The notes beneath the pieces are model-generated. The model made no database searches and was not told the origin of the DNA. It worked only from the letters and a program-made list of their open reading frames with translations. A program made the position numbers and the translations under genes. From Lysobacterales bacterium 15-68-25 (lineage in GTDB: Bacteria > Pseudomonadota > Gammaproteobacteria > Xanthomonadales > Rhodanobacteraceae), in NCBI GenBank assembly GCA_002279065.1, contig NCKB01000007.1:62001-126000 (forward strand): DNA of 64,000 nucleotides. The letters run 5' to 3'. Below, piece by piece: positions 25,425 through 35,490 of this stretch (positions are counted from its first letter, which is position 1; each line of letters opens with the position of its first letter).

Positions 25425-26648
25425 TCAGGCGAAAGCGTCGAGCAGGCCGATCGCGCTGATCGTCGCCGGCGCTGCGCCCACCTCGCCGATGGCCGCATCC
25501 GTCGGGTCACCGGCCATGCCCGAGGAGGAGCTCTGGCGACCGGTATCGCCGCCACCGGCCGACTGCTGACCGACATGCGCCTGCCCAAGCGAGAGCCCTT
25601 GCTGGGCGAGCAGCGCGTCCAGCTGCGGCAGGGTCTGCTGCAGGGCGTGCACGGTCGCCGGATGCTGGGCGGCGAAGCTCACGTCGACCTGGCCGGTGTG
25701 CTGCACGCTCACCTTCACGTCGAGCGAGCCAAGTTCTTCCGGATGCAACTTGATCCGCGCCTGCTTGATGTCCTGCCCGCCCAGCCAGGCCACCTGCTGG
25801 CCGAGCTGCTGGGCGAAGTCGCTGCTGCCGACCTGGCTGGTGATGGTGAGCGCGTGCGGCGCCACTGCCTGCGGCGCCGCCGTCACCTGCGCGGTCGCCT
25901 GCATCAGTCCAGCCAGCGCGTCGACGCTGGCCTTGTCGTCCTGCCGCGCAGCGGACTTGGGCAAGCCTGCCGCGAAGAGATCGTTGAAGGCGGCCAGACC
26001 CTGAGGCCCCGGAACGGCTCCGCCCGCAGCCGGGGTGGTTCCGGCCGTTGCGCTGCCGTCGGTCGTCGTCGCTGCCGCCGGATCGGAGCCACCCGGCGTG
26101 AGCGGGTCTGCCGCGGGCGAGCCGCCCAGCGAGGCCTTGAGGATACTGGCCGCCATCACCTTGGCCGCGCCGCCGGTGGCGGCCGAAGCGTTGGCCGGCA
26201 TGGCCTGGCCCAGCAGTGCGAGCATGGCGCCGGCCACCGAGCTGGCGTCTGGCGTGGACGAATCCTCGCCGTGCGCCGCGGGCTTGTCCGATGGAGCAGA
26301 AGGGTCACCGGCACCGGATGCGGCCACGGCCTTGGCGCCGCTGGCCAGCGAAGCCGTAACGGCGGAGGTCCCTTTTGCGGCCTCGTCCGCCGGGGTGCCG
26401 CTGCCATCGGTCGCCGCCGCCTGGCCGTTCGTGTCCTTCGATGCCTGCTTGCTGTTGGCGTCAGGATGATCGGACGGTGCGGGCGTAGCCGCCGGCGCGT
26501 TCGATCCGGACTGCTGCTGGCGTGCGGCATCCAGGTGACTGTCGAAGACGCGGGCCGAGTCGCCGGAGCCCGCACGGGGTTCGCTGGTCGGGCCGGCGGG
26601 ATGGGGCGATGCCACGGAAATCATGGGAAGCGGTGCGGTGGCGGGCAT
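25425..26648 (-). CDS. fliK: Flagellar hook-length control protein
   Basis: 407 aa. A low-complexity Ala/Thr/Ser/Gly-rich N-terminus and middle (the molecular-ruler part) precede a folded Flg_hook C-terminal domain (about 270-365): LGQQVAWLGGQDIKQARIKLHPEELGSLDV and FAAQHPATVHALQQTLPQLDALL. It is secreted during hook growth and switches the export gate FlhB to filament substrates. It has its own sigma-54 promoter and an 81-bp gap after fliJ. Nothing flagellar follows it here, unlike clusters where fliL-R come next. Confidence 0.93.
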   Translation of the reverse strand: MPATAPLPMISVASPHPAGPTSEPRAGSGDSARVFDSHLDAARQQQSGSNAPAATPAPSDHPDANSKQASKDTNGQAAATDGSGTPADEAAKGTSAVTASLASGAKAVAASGAGDPSAPSDKPAAHGEDSSTPDASSVAGAMLALLGQAMPANASAATGGAAKVMAASILKASLGGSPAADPLTPGGSDPAAATTTDGSATAGTTPAAGGAVPGPQGLAAFNDLFAAGLPKSAARQDDKASVDALAGLMQATAQVTAAPQAVAPHALTITSQVGSSDFAQQLGQQVAWLGGQDIKQARIKLHPEELGSLDVKVSVQHTGQVDVSFAAQHPATVHALQQTLPQLDALLAQQGLSLGQAHVGQQSAGGGDTGRQSSSSGMAGDPTDAAIGEVGAAPATISAIGLLDAFA

Positions 26649-26696
26649 GGTGACCTCGTCGGAAATTCGTCGCGGGCGACGTGATGCTGGTTAGGC

Positions 26697-26712
26697 AGCA
26701 AGGTTCGCGCCA
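26697..26712 (-). promoter_or_regulatory. Sigma-54 promoter of fliK
   Basis: On the minus strand TGGCGCG-AACC-TTGCT, against consensus TGGCACG-N4-TTGCA, with the GG and GC dinucleotides at exact spacing. It lies in the fliJ-fliK gap about 50 bp before the fliK ATG. Confidence 0.75.
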
Positions 26713-26729
26713 AACATCGAAACCATCGT

Positions 26730-27167
26730 TCAACGGGTGAGACCGGTCGGCCGCCGATACTGCATGCGCTCGTCCACGTCGGACTGCTCACGCCGATCCT
26801 CGGCCTTGCGCTCGGCCTCGCGATAACGGTTGACCACGCTGTCCAGCGCCTTCTCGCGCGCGTGCGCCTCGCGCCAGTGGCTCCGCGCATGGTCGAGGTG
26901 ACGCTGCTGGCGCTGCACCTCGGTCACCTGCTGGGCGATCGCCTGGTCGATGCGGTCGATGAACTGCTGGCGGTTGAGCAGCGCCTGCACGCTCATGCCA
27001 CCGTCCTGTCCCGCCGCGTAGTCGTGCCGGTAGCGCTTGAGCTCCTCCAACTGGTGCTCGGCGCGCGCCAGCTTCTGCTGCTGTTCGGCGAGCCGCTGCA
27101 TGGCGTGATCGCGGCGCTCCTGCGCCTGGTCCACCGCCGGCTGCAGCCGATCGGCACGCGACCTCAC
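26730..27167 (-). CDS. fliJ: Flagellar export chaperone
   Basis: 145 aa, almost wholly a charged alpha-helical coiled coil ([28 protein letters not shown]; ending [18 protein letters not shown]), as expected for FliJ, the stalk that links the FliI ATPase ring to FlhA. The start is GTG, overlapping the fliI stop as GTGA, so translation is coupled to fliI. Confidence 0.9.
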   Translation of the reverse strand: MRSRADRLQPAVDQAQERRDHAMQRLAEQQQKLARAEHQLEELKRYRHDYAAGQDGGMSVQALLNRQQFIDRIDQAIAQQVTEVQRQQRHLDHARSHWREAHAREKALDSVVNRYREAERKAEDRREQSDVDERMQYRRPTGLTR

Positions 27168-28528
27168 GCGTCACCCTCGCCGGTGAGCGCACACAGCGCC
27201 TCGATGCCCCGGGCCAGGGTCATCGGCTCGTCGACCTCCTGCTGCAGGAACGCGCGCAGCCGCGGCCACATCGCGATGGCGTGGTCGACCTGCGGATCGG
27301 AGCCCTTCTGGTAGGCACCCACCGCGATCAGGTCGCGCTGCTGGCGGTAGGCCGAGTAGATCTGGCGGAAACGCTGGGCCGCGCGCAGGTGTTCCCGGCG
27401 CACCACCGCCGGCATCACGCGGCTGATCGATGCCTCGATGTCGATCGCCGGGTAATGCCCGGCCTCGGCCAGGTCGCGCGAGAGCACGATGTGGCCGTCG
27501 AGAATCGCGCGCGCGGAATCGGCGATCGGATCGTGGCGGTAGTCGTCGCCTTCGGTCAGTACGGTGTAGAAGGCAGTTATCGAGCCGCGGCCCTCGGCAT
27601 CGTTGCCGGCGCGTTCGACCAGCGCCGGCAGCATCGCGAACACCGACGGCGGGTAGCCCTTGGTCGCCGGCGGCTCGCCGATCGCCAGCGCGATCTCGCG
27701 CTGCGCCTGGGCGTAGCGGGTGAGCGAATCCATCAGCAGCAGCACGCGCAGGCCGCGGTCGCGGAACCATTCGGCGATCGCGGTGGCGTACTGCGCACCA
27801 CGCAGGCGCTTGAGCGGCGGCGCATCGGCCGGCGCGGCGACGATCACCGCGCGGCGGCGTCCTTCCACGCCCAGCGTGTGCTCGACGAACTCCTTCACCT
27901 CGCGGCCGCGCTCGCCGATCAGCCCGACTACCACCACGTCGGCGTCGGTGTATTTGGTCATCATGCCGAGCAGCGTCGACTTGCCGACGCCGGAGCCGGC
28001 GAACAGGCCCAATCGCTGGCCGCGGCCGACGGTGAGCAGCGCGTTGATCGCGCGCACGCCGGTGTCCAGCCGGGTGTCGATGGGCTTGCGCTCCATCGGG
28101 TTGATCGGCTCGGCCTTGAGCGAGGCCTGCTCGTCGGTGTCCAGCGGACCCATGCCGTCCAGCGGCAGGCCGTCGGCGCCGATCACCCGTCCAAGCAAGC
28201 CCTGCCCCACCGGCAGGCCACCGGCATGGGCACACGGACGCACGCGGGCATTCGGCAGCACGCCGTGCATCTCACCCACCGGCATCAGCAGCAGTCGCTC
28301 GTCGGCGAAGCCGACCACCTCGGTGTCGAGCTGGTCGCCGTCGGCCGCATCCACCAGGCAGCGCGAACCCAGCGCGGCCTCGCAGCCCTCCGCCTCGAGG
28401 GTGAGGCCGACCACACGGCGCAGCCGGCCCTCCACGACCAGCGTGTGCGCCAGCTCGGCGCGGCGGCCGCGCCTGGCCAGGCGCTCGCGCCAGCGCTCGT
28501 TGCGCAGCGCCGCCAGGTCCGTGCTCAC
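27164..28528 (-). CDS. fliI: Flagellar export ATPase
   Basis: 454 aa F1-beta-like ATPase of the flagellar type III export apparatus. Walker A is [10 protein letters not shown] (about 176-185); Walker B is in [31 protein letters not shown] is the typical FliI stretch. The start is GTG, with GGGAG upstream, and overlaps the stop of the preceding 144-codon frame as GTGA. It acts with FliH and FliJ at the membrane. Confidence 0.96.
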   Translation of the reverse strand: MSTDLAALRNERWRERLARRGRRAELAHTLVVEGRLRRVVGLTLEAEGCEAALGSRCLVDAADGDQLDTEVVGFADERLLLMPVGEMHGVLPNARVRPCAHAGGLPVGQGLLGRVIGADGLPLDGMGPLDTDEQASLKAEPINPMERKPIDTRLDTGVRAINALLTVGRGQRLGLFAGSGVGKSTLLGMMTKYTDADVVVVGLIGERGREVKEFVEHTLGVEGRRRAVIVAAPADAPPLKRLRGAQYATAIAEWFRDRGLRVLLLMDSLTRYAQAQREIALAIGEPPATKGYPPSVFAMLPALVERAGNDAEGRGSITAFYTVLTEGDDYRHDPIADSARAILDGHIVLSRDLAEAGHYPAIDIEASISRVMPAVVRREHLRAAQRFRQIYSAYRQQRDLIAVGAYQKGSDPQVDHAIAMWPRLRAFLQQEVDEPMTLARGIEALCALTGEGDA

Positions 28529-28959
28529 CGGGAACTCCCGTCGCGAAACGGCCTACGACGCGCCGGAGCCGGAAGAAAATCGCGCCGCGGATGGACACCC
28601 GCGGGACGGGGGGATCGCTTGGGCCAACCTGCCACGCCGTCGGGGGAAGCAAACGGGGCGGTCGGCTTCGCGGGCGCCCACCAGCGGCGCGAAGAGGAGA
28701 GACCGAGGCGCCAGCGGCGCCACAGCCTGCGAAAAAAGACGAGGCGCAGGAACACCGTCACCCGCACGCTCGATTGCACATCGCCGGCACGCGCGTCGCG
28801 ACGGGCGATGCGCCTGCCCAGGCGGGGATCACCCGGCAGTTCGGCCAGTTCCACCCATTCGGCGGCCGGCTGCGCGGCGCCATGCACGGCGCGATGCCGC
28901 AGGGTGGCCGGATGCGAGTTCATCGGAATCACCGTGCCGGTCCGCGCGACTGCCTTCAT
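28525..28959 (-). CDS. Hypothetical protein between fliH and fliI
   Basis: 144 aa, not recognised. The start ATG overlaps the fliH stop (ATGA) and the stop overlaps the fliI GTG start (GTGA), so the frame fills exactly the 427-bp gap that would otherwise separate the two genes. The first two thirds have high third-position GC like neighbouring genes; the last third is less clear. The product is Arg/Pro-rich and basic, with a Val/Leu/Phe stretch ([19 protein letters not shown]) flanked by arginines and no signal peptide. The exact couplings argue that it is translated. A non-coding spacer is the alternative. Confidence 0.55.
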   Translation of the reverse strand: MKAVARTGTVIPMNSHPATLRHRAVHGAAQPAAEWVELAELPGDPRLGRRIARRDARAGDVQSSVRVTVFLRLVFFRRLWRRWRLGLSSSRRWWAPAKPTAPFASPDGVAGWPKRSPRPAGVHPRRDFLPAPARRRPFRDGSSR

Positions 28960-29597
28960 GCCGTCACCTCGTCGTCGCCGTCGTCGTCCGAACCGATGCC
29001 CAGCACCGCGTCGACCACCGCCGCCAGGCGCGTCTCGACCCGGGCATCCAGCCGCGACCGGTCGCTCTCGAGCAGGCAATCTCCCGGCGCGAGCGCCGGA
29101 TCCGGCAGCAGCTGCCAGTGTTCTTCGGCCACCTCGTGCTGGCGCAGCACGGCAAGGTCGTCCGGATGCACGCGCACGCGCACCTCCCGGGTCGCGGCAG
29201 GCAACGCGCGCGCCGCCTGCTGCACGGCCTGCACGATCAGCGCGGGCGAGGTGGCCAGCTCGTGCGCGACCACCCGACGGGCGATCACCGCAGCCAGTCG
29301 CGCCAGTTCCTGCTCGGTCGCCTCGTCGAGCGCGTCCAGCGGACGTGCCGCGGCCTCCAGCAGCGCCTCGAGCCGGCGCACCATGGCCTCGCGCTCGCGC
29401 GCCGCGTCGGCCAGCCCCTCGGCGCGACCGGCGGCATAGCCTTCCTCGCGCGCCTGGCGCTCGAGCGCTTCCAGTTCGGCCACGGTGGGCGGGCCGCCCG
29501 CTTCGGCGGTAGGTTCGGCGGCCAGGCGATCCAGCACCGGCGGCAGCTCCCAGCGCTGGAATCCCGCGATTGCGTCGCGAATGATCTGCGCGGCCAT
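28956..29597 (-). CDS. fliH: Flagellar export ATPase regulator
   Basis: 213 aa. N-terminal residues (MAAQIIRDAIAGFQRWELP) are typical. A helical middle contains an AREEGYAAGRAEGLADAARE segment with GxxxG-like spacing, and a C-terminal domain resembles the delta subunit of ATP synthase (ALIVQAVQQAARALP, VRVHPDDLAVL). It holds FliI inactive as a FliH2-FliI complex and docks it to the C-ring. Its start overlaps the fliG stop (TGATG). Confidence 0.92.
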   Translation of the reverse strand: MAAQIIRDAIAGFQRWELPPVLDRLAAEPTAEAGGPPTVAELEALERQAREEGYAAGRAEGLADAAREREAMVRRLEALLEAAARPLDALDEATEQELARLAAVIARRVVAHELATSPALIVQAVQQAARALPAATREVRVRVHPDDLAVLRQHEVAEEHWQLLPDPALAPGDCLLESDRSRLDARVETRLAAVVDAVLGIGSDDDGDDEVTA

Positions 29598-30601
29598 CAG
29601 ACGAAGTCATCTCCGCCGGCGGAGAGGGTGAGCTGGCCGGCGTCGGCCAGGCGACGGGCGATCATCAGCACTTCCTTCTGCGCGGCGTCGACCTCGCTCA
29701 CGCGCACCGGACCGGACACTTCCAGGTCGTCGCGCAGCATGTCGGCGGCGCGCTTGGACATGTTGGCGAAGATCTTTTCGCGGATCGCCGGCTCGGCTCC
29801 CTTCAGCGCCACCGTCAGGCGCGCCGACGGCACTTCGCGCAGCAGCGTCTGCATGCCGCGGTCGTCCAGTTCGACCAGGTCGTCGAAAACGAACATCAGC
29901 TCCTCGATCTTGCCGCCGAGACTGGCGTCCTGCGAGCGGATCGCCGACATCAGCTCGGCCTCGCGACTGGTCTCCATCGAGTTGAGGATGTCCGCGGCCG
30001 CCTTCAGGCCACCCACGCTGGCCGACTTGAGCTTGTTGGAGCTACCGGAGAACTGGCGTTCCATGATCTCGTCCAGTTCGTTGAGTGCGTGCGGCTGCAC
30101 GCCATCGAGCGTGGCGATGCGCATGATCGCGTCGGAGCGCGAGCGCGGCGGCAGGTAGCCGAGCACCTCGGCGGCCTGGTCCGGCTCCAGGTGCGCCAGC
30201 ACCAGGGCGATGATCTGCGGATGCTCCAGGTTGATCAGCTCGGCGATCGCCCGGCTCTCCATCCACTTGAGCGACTCAAGGCCCTTGCTGGAACGACCGA
30301 GCAGGATGCGGTCGATCAGTCCGCCCGCCTTGCTCTCGCCCAGCGCGTTGGTGAGGATCTTGCGGATGTACTCCTCGGTGCCGACGCCGAGCGCGGTCTG
30401 GTGGCCGACGTCCTCGTTGAGCCGGTTGAGCACGCTCTCGACTTCGTTGCGGGTGACGCTGGTGAGTCCGGCCATGGCCGAGCCGACGGCCTGGACGTCG
30501 CGCGCGGACAGGTGCTTGAGCACCTCCGCGGCATCCTGCTCGCCCAGCGTGAGCAGCAGGATCGCGGCCTGGCGGGCGCCATCGGAAACCTGCTCAGCCA
30601 T
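29597..30601 (-). CDS. fliG: Flagellar motor switch protein
   Basis: 334 aa, standard length. The N-terminal part binds FliF (GARQAAILLLTLGEQDAAEVLKHL), the middle has the EHPQ motif (LEHPQIIALVLAHL) that contacts FliM, and the C-terminal charged ridge (MFVFDDLVELDDRGMQTLLREV) contacts MotA. It generates torque and sets rotation direction. It overlaps fliF by 8 bp. Confidence 0.97.
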   Translation of the reverse strand: MAEQVSDGARQAAILLLTLGEQDAAEVLKHLSARDVQAVGSAMAGLTSVTRNEVESVLNRLNEDVGHQTALGVGTEEYIRKILTNALGESKAGGLIDRILLGRSSKGLESLKWMESRAIAELINLEHPQIIALVLAHLEPDQAAEVLGYLPPRSRSDAIMRIATLDGVQPHALNELDEIMERQFSGSSNKLKSASVGGLKAAADILNSMETSREAELMSAIRSQDASLGGKIEELMFVFDDLVELDDRGMQTLLREVPSARLTVALKGAEPAIREKIFANMSKRAADMLRDDLEVSGPVRVSEVDAAQKEVLMIARRLADAGQLTLSAGGDDFV

Positions 30602-32294
30602 TGTCGCCCACCCAGTTGCGGACCACCTGCGCGACCTGCTTGGGGTTCTCGCTCACCATGCGCTTGGCCATGTTGATCTTCTGCTCGTAGGCAATCGCCT
30701 GCCCGATGCGGGCCGGTTCGTCCTCCGGGATATCGGCTATCTGCACGGAAACTTTCGGCATCGGCGAGGGCAGCGCATGGGCCGGCTCGCCCTGGCGTGA
30801 CGGGCCGCGGGTCAGGCTCTTGAGCAGCGGTCGCAGCAGGCCGAAGGCCACCAGCAGCGCGACCAGGATGCCGCCGCCCTGCTTGATCAGGTCGAGCATG
30901 CCGGGGCGCAGCCAGAACGGTGTCGATGGCTCGGTGGTGTCGTCGGCGACCGGGTCGCGGTGGAACGGCTGGTTGACCACGCTCACGGTGTCGCCGCGTG
31001 CGGCATCGAAACCGACCGCGTTCTTGGCCAGGTCGGTCAGGTGAGCCAGCTCCTGGGGGCTGAACGGCTCGCTCTTGGCATCCTTGCCCGTACCGACGGT
31101 CTTGTTGTCGACCACCACCGCGACGCTCAGTCGGGCCAGGCGGCCGGCCGGGTCGGTGACGTGGCTGATGGTGCGATCCAGTTCGAAGTTGCGGGTCGCA
31201 CTGGAAGAACTCTCGGTGGGCGTGCTCGTGGCGGTCTTCGCCGTGGCAGCGCTAGCCGCGGCCGCACCGGCCTGCGGATTGGCCGCGGTGGGCTGGGCCG
31301 GGGTATTCGGCGGCTGGTTGCTCAGCGCGCCCGGCACGCCGTTGCCCGCAACGGCATCGGTGCGCTGCTCGCTGCTGGTCTGCTCGCTGCGCAGCGCGGA
31401 GTGATCGGGGTTGTAGGTTTCCGACGCCTTCTCGGTCTGGCTGAAGTCGAGGTCGACGTAGACCTGCGCGCGCACCTTGCCGGGACCCACGAGCGGGGTC
31501 AGCAGCTCCTCGATGCGCTCGGCATAGGTGTTCTCGATGCGCGTGGCCAGGCGCAGGCGGGTATCGCCCACCGACGCGGCGCTGTCCGGCGCATCGCCGG
31601 TCAGCAGCTGTCCCTGCTGGTCGACCACGGAGACCTGCTTGGGATCGAGGTCCGGCACGCTGGAGGAGACCAGGTGCACGATCGCCGCCACCTGGCTGGC
31701 ATCGAGCTGGCGGCCCGGGAACAGCGACACCAGCACCGAGGCGCTGGCCTGGTGGTTGTCGCGGATGAAGGCCGAGGGCTTGGGCAGCGCAAGGTGCACG
31801 CGCGCCGAGCGCACCGACTGCAGGCCGGCGATGGTGTTGCCCAGGTCGGTCTCCAGCATCTGCTGGTAGCGCGTGCGCTCGGCCAGGTCGCTCATGCCGA
31901 ACGGCGAATCGGCCCCCGGCACGGTGGTCGAATTGGAGCTGCCCTGCGGCAGGCCCTGCCCGGCCAGGCGCAGTCGGATCGAGGCCAGCTGCGACTGCGG
32001 CGCCATGATCGAGCCGCCGTCGGCGCTCAGCGTGTAAGGCGTATTGGTCGATTGCAGCGCCTGGGTGATCGCGGCGGCGTCCTTCTGGTCCAGCCCGGCA
32101 TAGAGCAGGCCGTAGTTCGGCGAACGCGACCACAGCACCACCGCCACGCCCATCGCCACCGCCAGCGCCACGCCGACCAGCAGCATCAGCTGGCGCGAGG
32201 CCGGGCTGCGTGCGATGTCGCGCAGGTCCAGGCGCGCGGCGGGGCGGTCGCCGTCGACCTTCGGTTCGGTGGGAGTCATGCCGCCGTCTGCCAT
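30594..32294 (-). CDS. fliF: Flagellar MS-ring protein
   Basis: 566 aa. There are two membrane helices, one near residue 40 (LMLLVGVALAVAMGVAVVLW) and one near residue 440 (GMLDLIKQGGGILVALLVAFGLL). Periplasmic ring-building domains (YGLLYAGLDQKDAAAI; ARVHLALPKPSAFIR) and a low-complexity Ala/Thr/Pro insertion lie between. The C-terminal peptide for FliG binding is the last ~40 residues (ARIGQAIAYEQKINMAKRMV). It forms the base of the motor. Confidence 0.96.
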   Translation of the reverse strand: MADGGMTPTEPKVDGDRPAARLDLRDIARSPASRQLMLLVGVALAVAMGVAVVLWSRSPNYGLLYAGLDQKDAAAITQALQSTNTPYTLSADGGSIMAPQSQLASIRLRLAGQGLPQGSSNSTTVPGADSPFGMSDLAERTRYQQMLETDLGNTIAGLQSVRSARVHLALPKPSAFIRDNHQASASVLVSLFPGRQLDASQVAAIVHLVSSSVPDLDPKQVSVVDQQGQLLTGDAPDSAASVGDTRLRLATRIENTYAERIEELLTPLVGPGKVRAQVYVDLDFSQTEKASETYNPDHSALRSEQTSSEQRTDAVAGNGVPGALSNQPPNTPAQPTAANPQAGAAAASAATAKTATSTPTESSSSATRNFELDRTISHVTDPAGRLARLSVAVVVDNKTVGTGKDAKSEPFSPQELAHLTDLAKNAVGFDAARGDTVSVVNQPFHRDPVADDTTEPSTPFWLRPGMLDLIKQGGGILVALLVAFGLLRPLLKSLTRGPSRQGEPAHALPSPMPKVSVQIADIPEDEPARIGQAIAYEQKINMAKRMVSENPKQVAQVVRNWVGDNG

Positions 32295-32338
32295 GGAGGG
32301 TGCTCGCTATCGGGAATGCGGGGTGGGGAGAGCCGCGC

Positions 32339-32683
32339 TCAGACCGGCATGTTCATGATGTCTTTGTAGGCGTCGACCAGCTTGTTGCGGACCTGGGTCA
32401 TCGCATTGAGCGAGAGGTCGGCCTTCTGGATCGCCACCATCGTGCGGGCGAGGTCGGCGCCCTTGTCGCCACGCTCGAACGCGGCCGCCATGCGGCCGGC
32501 TTCTGCCTGGCTGTCGCCGACCGCGGCGATCGACTGTCGCAGCACCGCGCCGAAGCCGCCGCCACCTGCCGCCGGTGTTGCCGACGGCATCGCGGTGGAA
32601 GAGAACGCCACCTCGGGCGAACGCACCTGCGAGGACATCTGGCGCATCTGGGAAAGCAGGTTGTTGACGTCGATCGTGCTCAT
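32339..32683 (-). CDS. fliE: Flagellar hook-basal body protein
   Basis: 114 aa, typical size. The C-terminal half has the FliE pattern (ADLARTMVAIQKADLSLNAMTQVRNKLVDAYKDIMNMPV). It links the MS ring to the rod. ATG 32683 is chosen because conserved sequence (STIDVNNLLSQM) starts there. It is first of the fliEFGH-orf-fliIJ operon and has a sigma-54 promoter upstream. Confidence 0.95.
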   Translation of the reverse strand: MSTIDVNNLLSQMRQMSSQVRSPEVAFSSTAMPSATPAAGGGGFGAVLRQSIAAVGDSQAEAGRMAAAFERGDKGADLARTMVAIQKADLSLNAMTQVRNKLVDAYKDIMNMPV

Positions 32684-32722
32684 GACGGATTTCCAACGCG
32701 TGACGGGTTCCAGGACACTCGC

Positions 32723-32738
32723 TGCATGATGCGTGCCA
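32723..32738 (-). promoter_or_regulatory. Sigma-54 promoter of the fliE operon
   Basis: On the minus strand TGGCACG-CATC-ATGCA, matching the consensus except for one T at the -12 box. It lies in the gap between fleQ and fliE, 40 bp before the fliE ATG. FleQ, encoded just upstream, is the expected activator. Confidence 0.75.
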
Positions 32739-32756
32739 TCCGAACGCGGCGGCGCG

Positions 32757-34157
<1,401 letters not shown>

Positions 34158-34361
34158 CGTGATGACGCCTCTTGCTCGACTTTCGGGTGGGAGCGGCGTG
34201 GGTGGGGGAGCCGCTGTGGTTTCGGGGGAGCGACGGTTTACCGCCGCCCCCTGCCCTGAAGGGGGAGCAAGAAGAAGGCCATGTGTGCCGCATGTGGCGG
34301 CAGATAAACGTCACCTGAAGCGACGCGTTTGGTCACTCGTCCGGGGAGTGGAAAAGACACA

Positions 34362-34377
34362 TGTGACGTCGATCACG
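34362..34377. promoter_or_regulatory. CRP/Clp-like binding site upstream of fleQ (proximal)
   Basis: TGTGA-CGTCGA-TCACG against the CRP-family consensus TGTGA-N6-TCACA; only the last base differs. It is centred about 213 bp before the fleQ start. In Xanthomonads the matching regulator is Clp, in Pseudomonas Vfr. Confidence 0.65.
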
Positions 34378-34490
34378 AAACCGTCGCGTAAACGCCTTTT
34401 TTACGTGCTTTCACGGGCGGCAGCAGTGACCAAATGGGGCACGACGACTTGTCGACGCCGCCAAAAAAATTTCGCCCCGGGGCTCCGGAT

Positions 34491-34506
34491 CGTGACTTCG
34501 ATCACA
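34491..34506. promoter_or_regulatory. CRP/Clp-like binding site upstream of fleQ (distal)
   Basis: CGTGA-CTTCGA-TCACA, again one mismatch from TGTGA-N6-TCACA, 129 bp from the other site. The spacer (CTTCGA) is close to that of the first site (CGTCGA). Confidence 0.6.
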
Positions 34507-34519
34507 CTCGTCGAGCACG

Positions 34520-34539
34520 ATCTGCAAACGGTTGCAGAT
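34520..34539. repeat. 8-bp inverted repeat upstream of fleQ
   Basis: ATCTGCAA-ACGG-TTGCAGAT, a perfect dyad with a 4-nt spacer, next to the distal CRP-like site. It may be a regulator site or an RNA hairpin after the PilZ gene. Confidence 0.5.
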
Positions 34540-34574
34540 GTGACCGTCCCAAGTGACCCATCCGGCGCTGCCGG

Positions 34575-35126
34575 TCAGGTCAGGGACTGACGCGCCTCGG
34601 CAATTTTGCGCCGATGGGTGCGGAACACGATGCGCTCGAGCGCATCGGCATGCGCCTCGCCGAGCGGGCAGAAAGCAAGAAACGCGTCACCATTCTCGAA
34701 CGAGCGCTCGAGCACGGCAGGCAGTTCGAGCGGCAGGCTGGGACACACGTCCGGATGCAGTCGCACGCACAGGTCGGTCCCGGCCGGCAACAGGTCGGTC
34801 GGCACCACGATGCCAAGCGCGTTGAACCGCACCGGCCGACGCGGCGGCAAGCTCCCGGTCGGCTGCAACGCCCGCCCGACCAGTTCCACCAGGGCGTTCA
34901 GCTTCGCATCCAGCCGCGCCAGCTCCTGCATGACCGGCCCATCTTCCTCCGGCTCGGGCCGCCGATCTTCGAGTGCGGCGATGCTGGCCATCGCCGCCAC
35001 GTTGCGCTCGGCCAGGCGCGCCAGCGAGGGGGCGTCCGCCAGCGCGTCACGCGCGGTCACGGCCACGCGCAATTCGTCGGACACGACGACGCGTTCGGAG
35101 AAATCGGACCACAGGGCATTGGACAT
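34575..35126 (-). CDS. PilZ-like domain protein of the flagellar cluster
   Basis: 183 aa. A helical N-terminal part with heptad-like spacing (LARLAERNVAAMASIAALE; VMQELARLDAKLNALVELVGRAL) precedes a small beta domain (RRPVRFNALGIVVPTDLLPAGTDLCVRLHPD). RRPVR could be the PilZ RxxxR c-di-GMP motif, but the second motif reads FNALG instead of D/N-x-S-x-x-G, so binding is doubtful. PilZ-like proteins are found at this position (between fliST and fleQ) in Xanthomonads. The ATG at 35126 follows a GGGAGA site. An adaptor role near the export or motor complex is inference. Confidence 0.6.
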   Translation of the reverse strand: MSNALWSDFSERVVVSDELRVAVTARDALADAPSLARLAERNVAAMASIAALEDRRPEPEEDGPVMQELARLDAKLNALVELVGRALQPTGSLPPRRPVRFNALGIVVPTDLLPAGTDLCVRLHPDVCPSLPLELPAVLERSFENGDAFLAFCPLGEAHADALERIVFRTHRRKIAEARQSLT

Positions 35127-35187
35127 GTCGGTCTCCCGCGGAACGGCCGATGTATGGATCGCTGCGCGCGAAAGTTTGCCGTACCGC

Positions 35188-35490
35188 TCAGGATGAGCCG
35201 GCGGCATTGATGTAGGCGCTGACCGCGCGATGGCCAGTGCGGGCCCGCGCCCGCCCCTGTTCCACCGCGTCGCGTGCCGCCGCGGCCAGACCGAGCAGTT
35301 CCTGCTGGTCCTGGTACAGCCGGCGCAACACCATCAGCCCGGCGGCGTTCACCGGTGCCTGCCGCAGCAGGCGGTCGCACTCGGACTGGTGCGCCGTCGC
35401 CGCCGCCCAGTCCCCGGCACGGGCCATCTGCAGCATCTGGCTGCTGAGTTCCAGTGCGCGCTGCAGGTCCGGGTGCGGTGTAACGTCCAT
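35188..35490 (-). CDS. fliT: Flagellar protein FliT-like chaperone
   Basis: 100 aa, all helical, of FliT size (ALELSSQMLQMARAGDWAAATAHQSECDRLLRQ; YQDQQELLGLAAAARDAV). FliT caps FliD before export. Its start overlaps the fliS stop as TGATG, and it follows fliD-fliS in the standard order. Sequence similarity alone is modest; context makes the call. Confidence 0.8.
   Translation of the reverse strand: MDVTPHPDLQRALELSSQMLQMARAGDWAAATAHQSECDRLLRQAPVNAAGLMVLRRLYQDQQELLGLAAAARDAVEQGRARARTGHRAVSAYINAAGSS

Larger units (their letters stand above)
34158..34574. other. 417-bp non-coding region upstream of fleQ
   Basis: No credible gene. It holds two CRP/Clp-like palindromes, an 8-bp inverted repeat (ATCTGCAA-ACGG-TTGCAGAT) and A/T-rich tracts (TTTTTTA near 34400, AAAAAAATTT near 34465) unusual for this genome. 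It probably carries the fleQ promoter and the 3' end of the PilZ gene transcript, where a weak CCGGC-AGC-GCCGG hairpin lies at about 34563-34575. No certain -35/-10 pair was recognised. Confidence 0.6.

Noticed and set aside
27281..30158. Long plus-strand frames opposite fliI, fliH and fliG
   Set aside because: No family features; the minus-strand flagellar genes explain the region.
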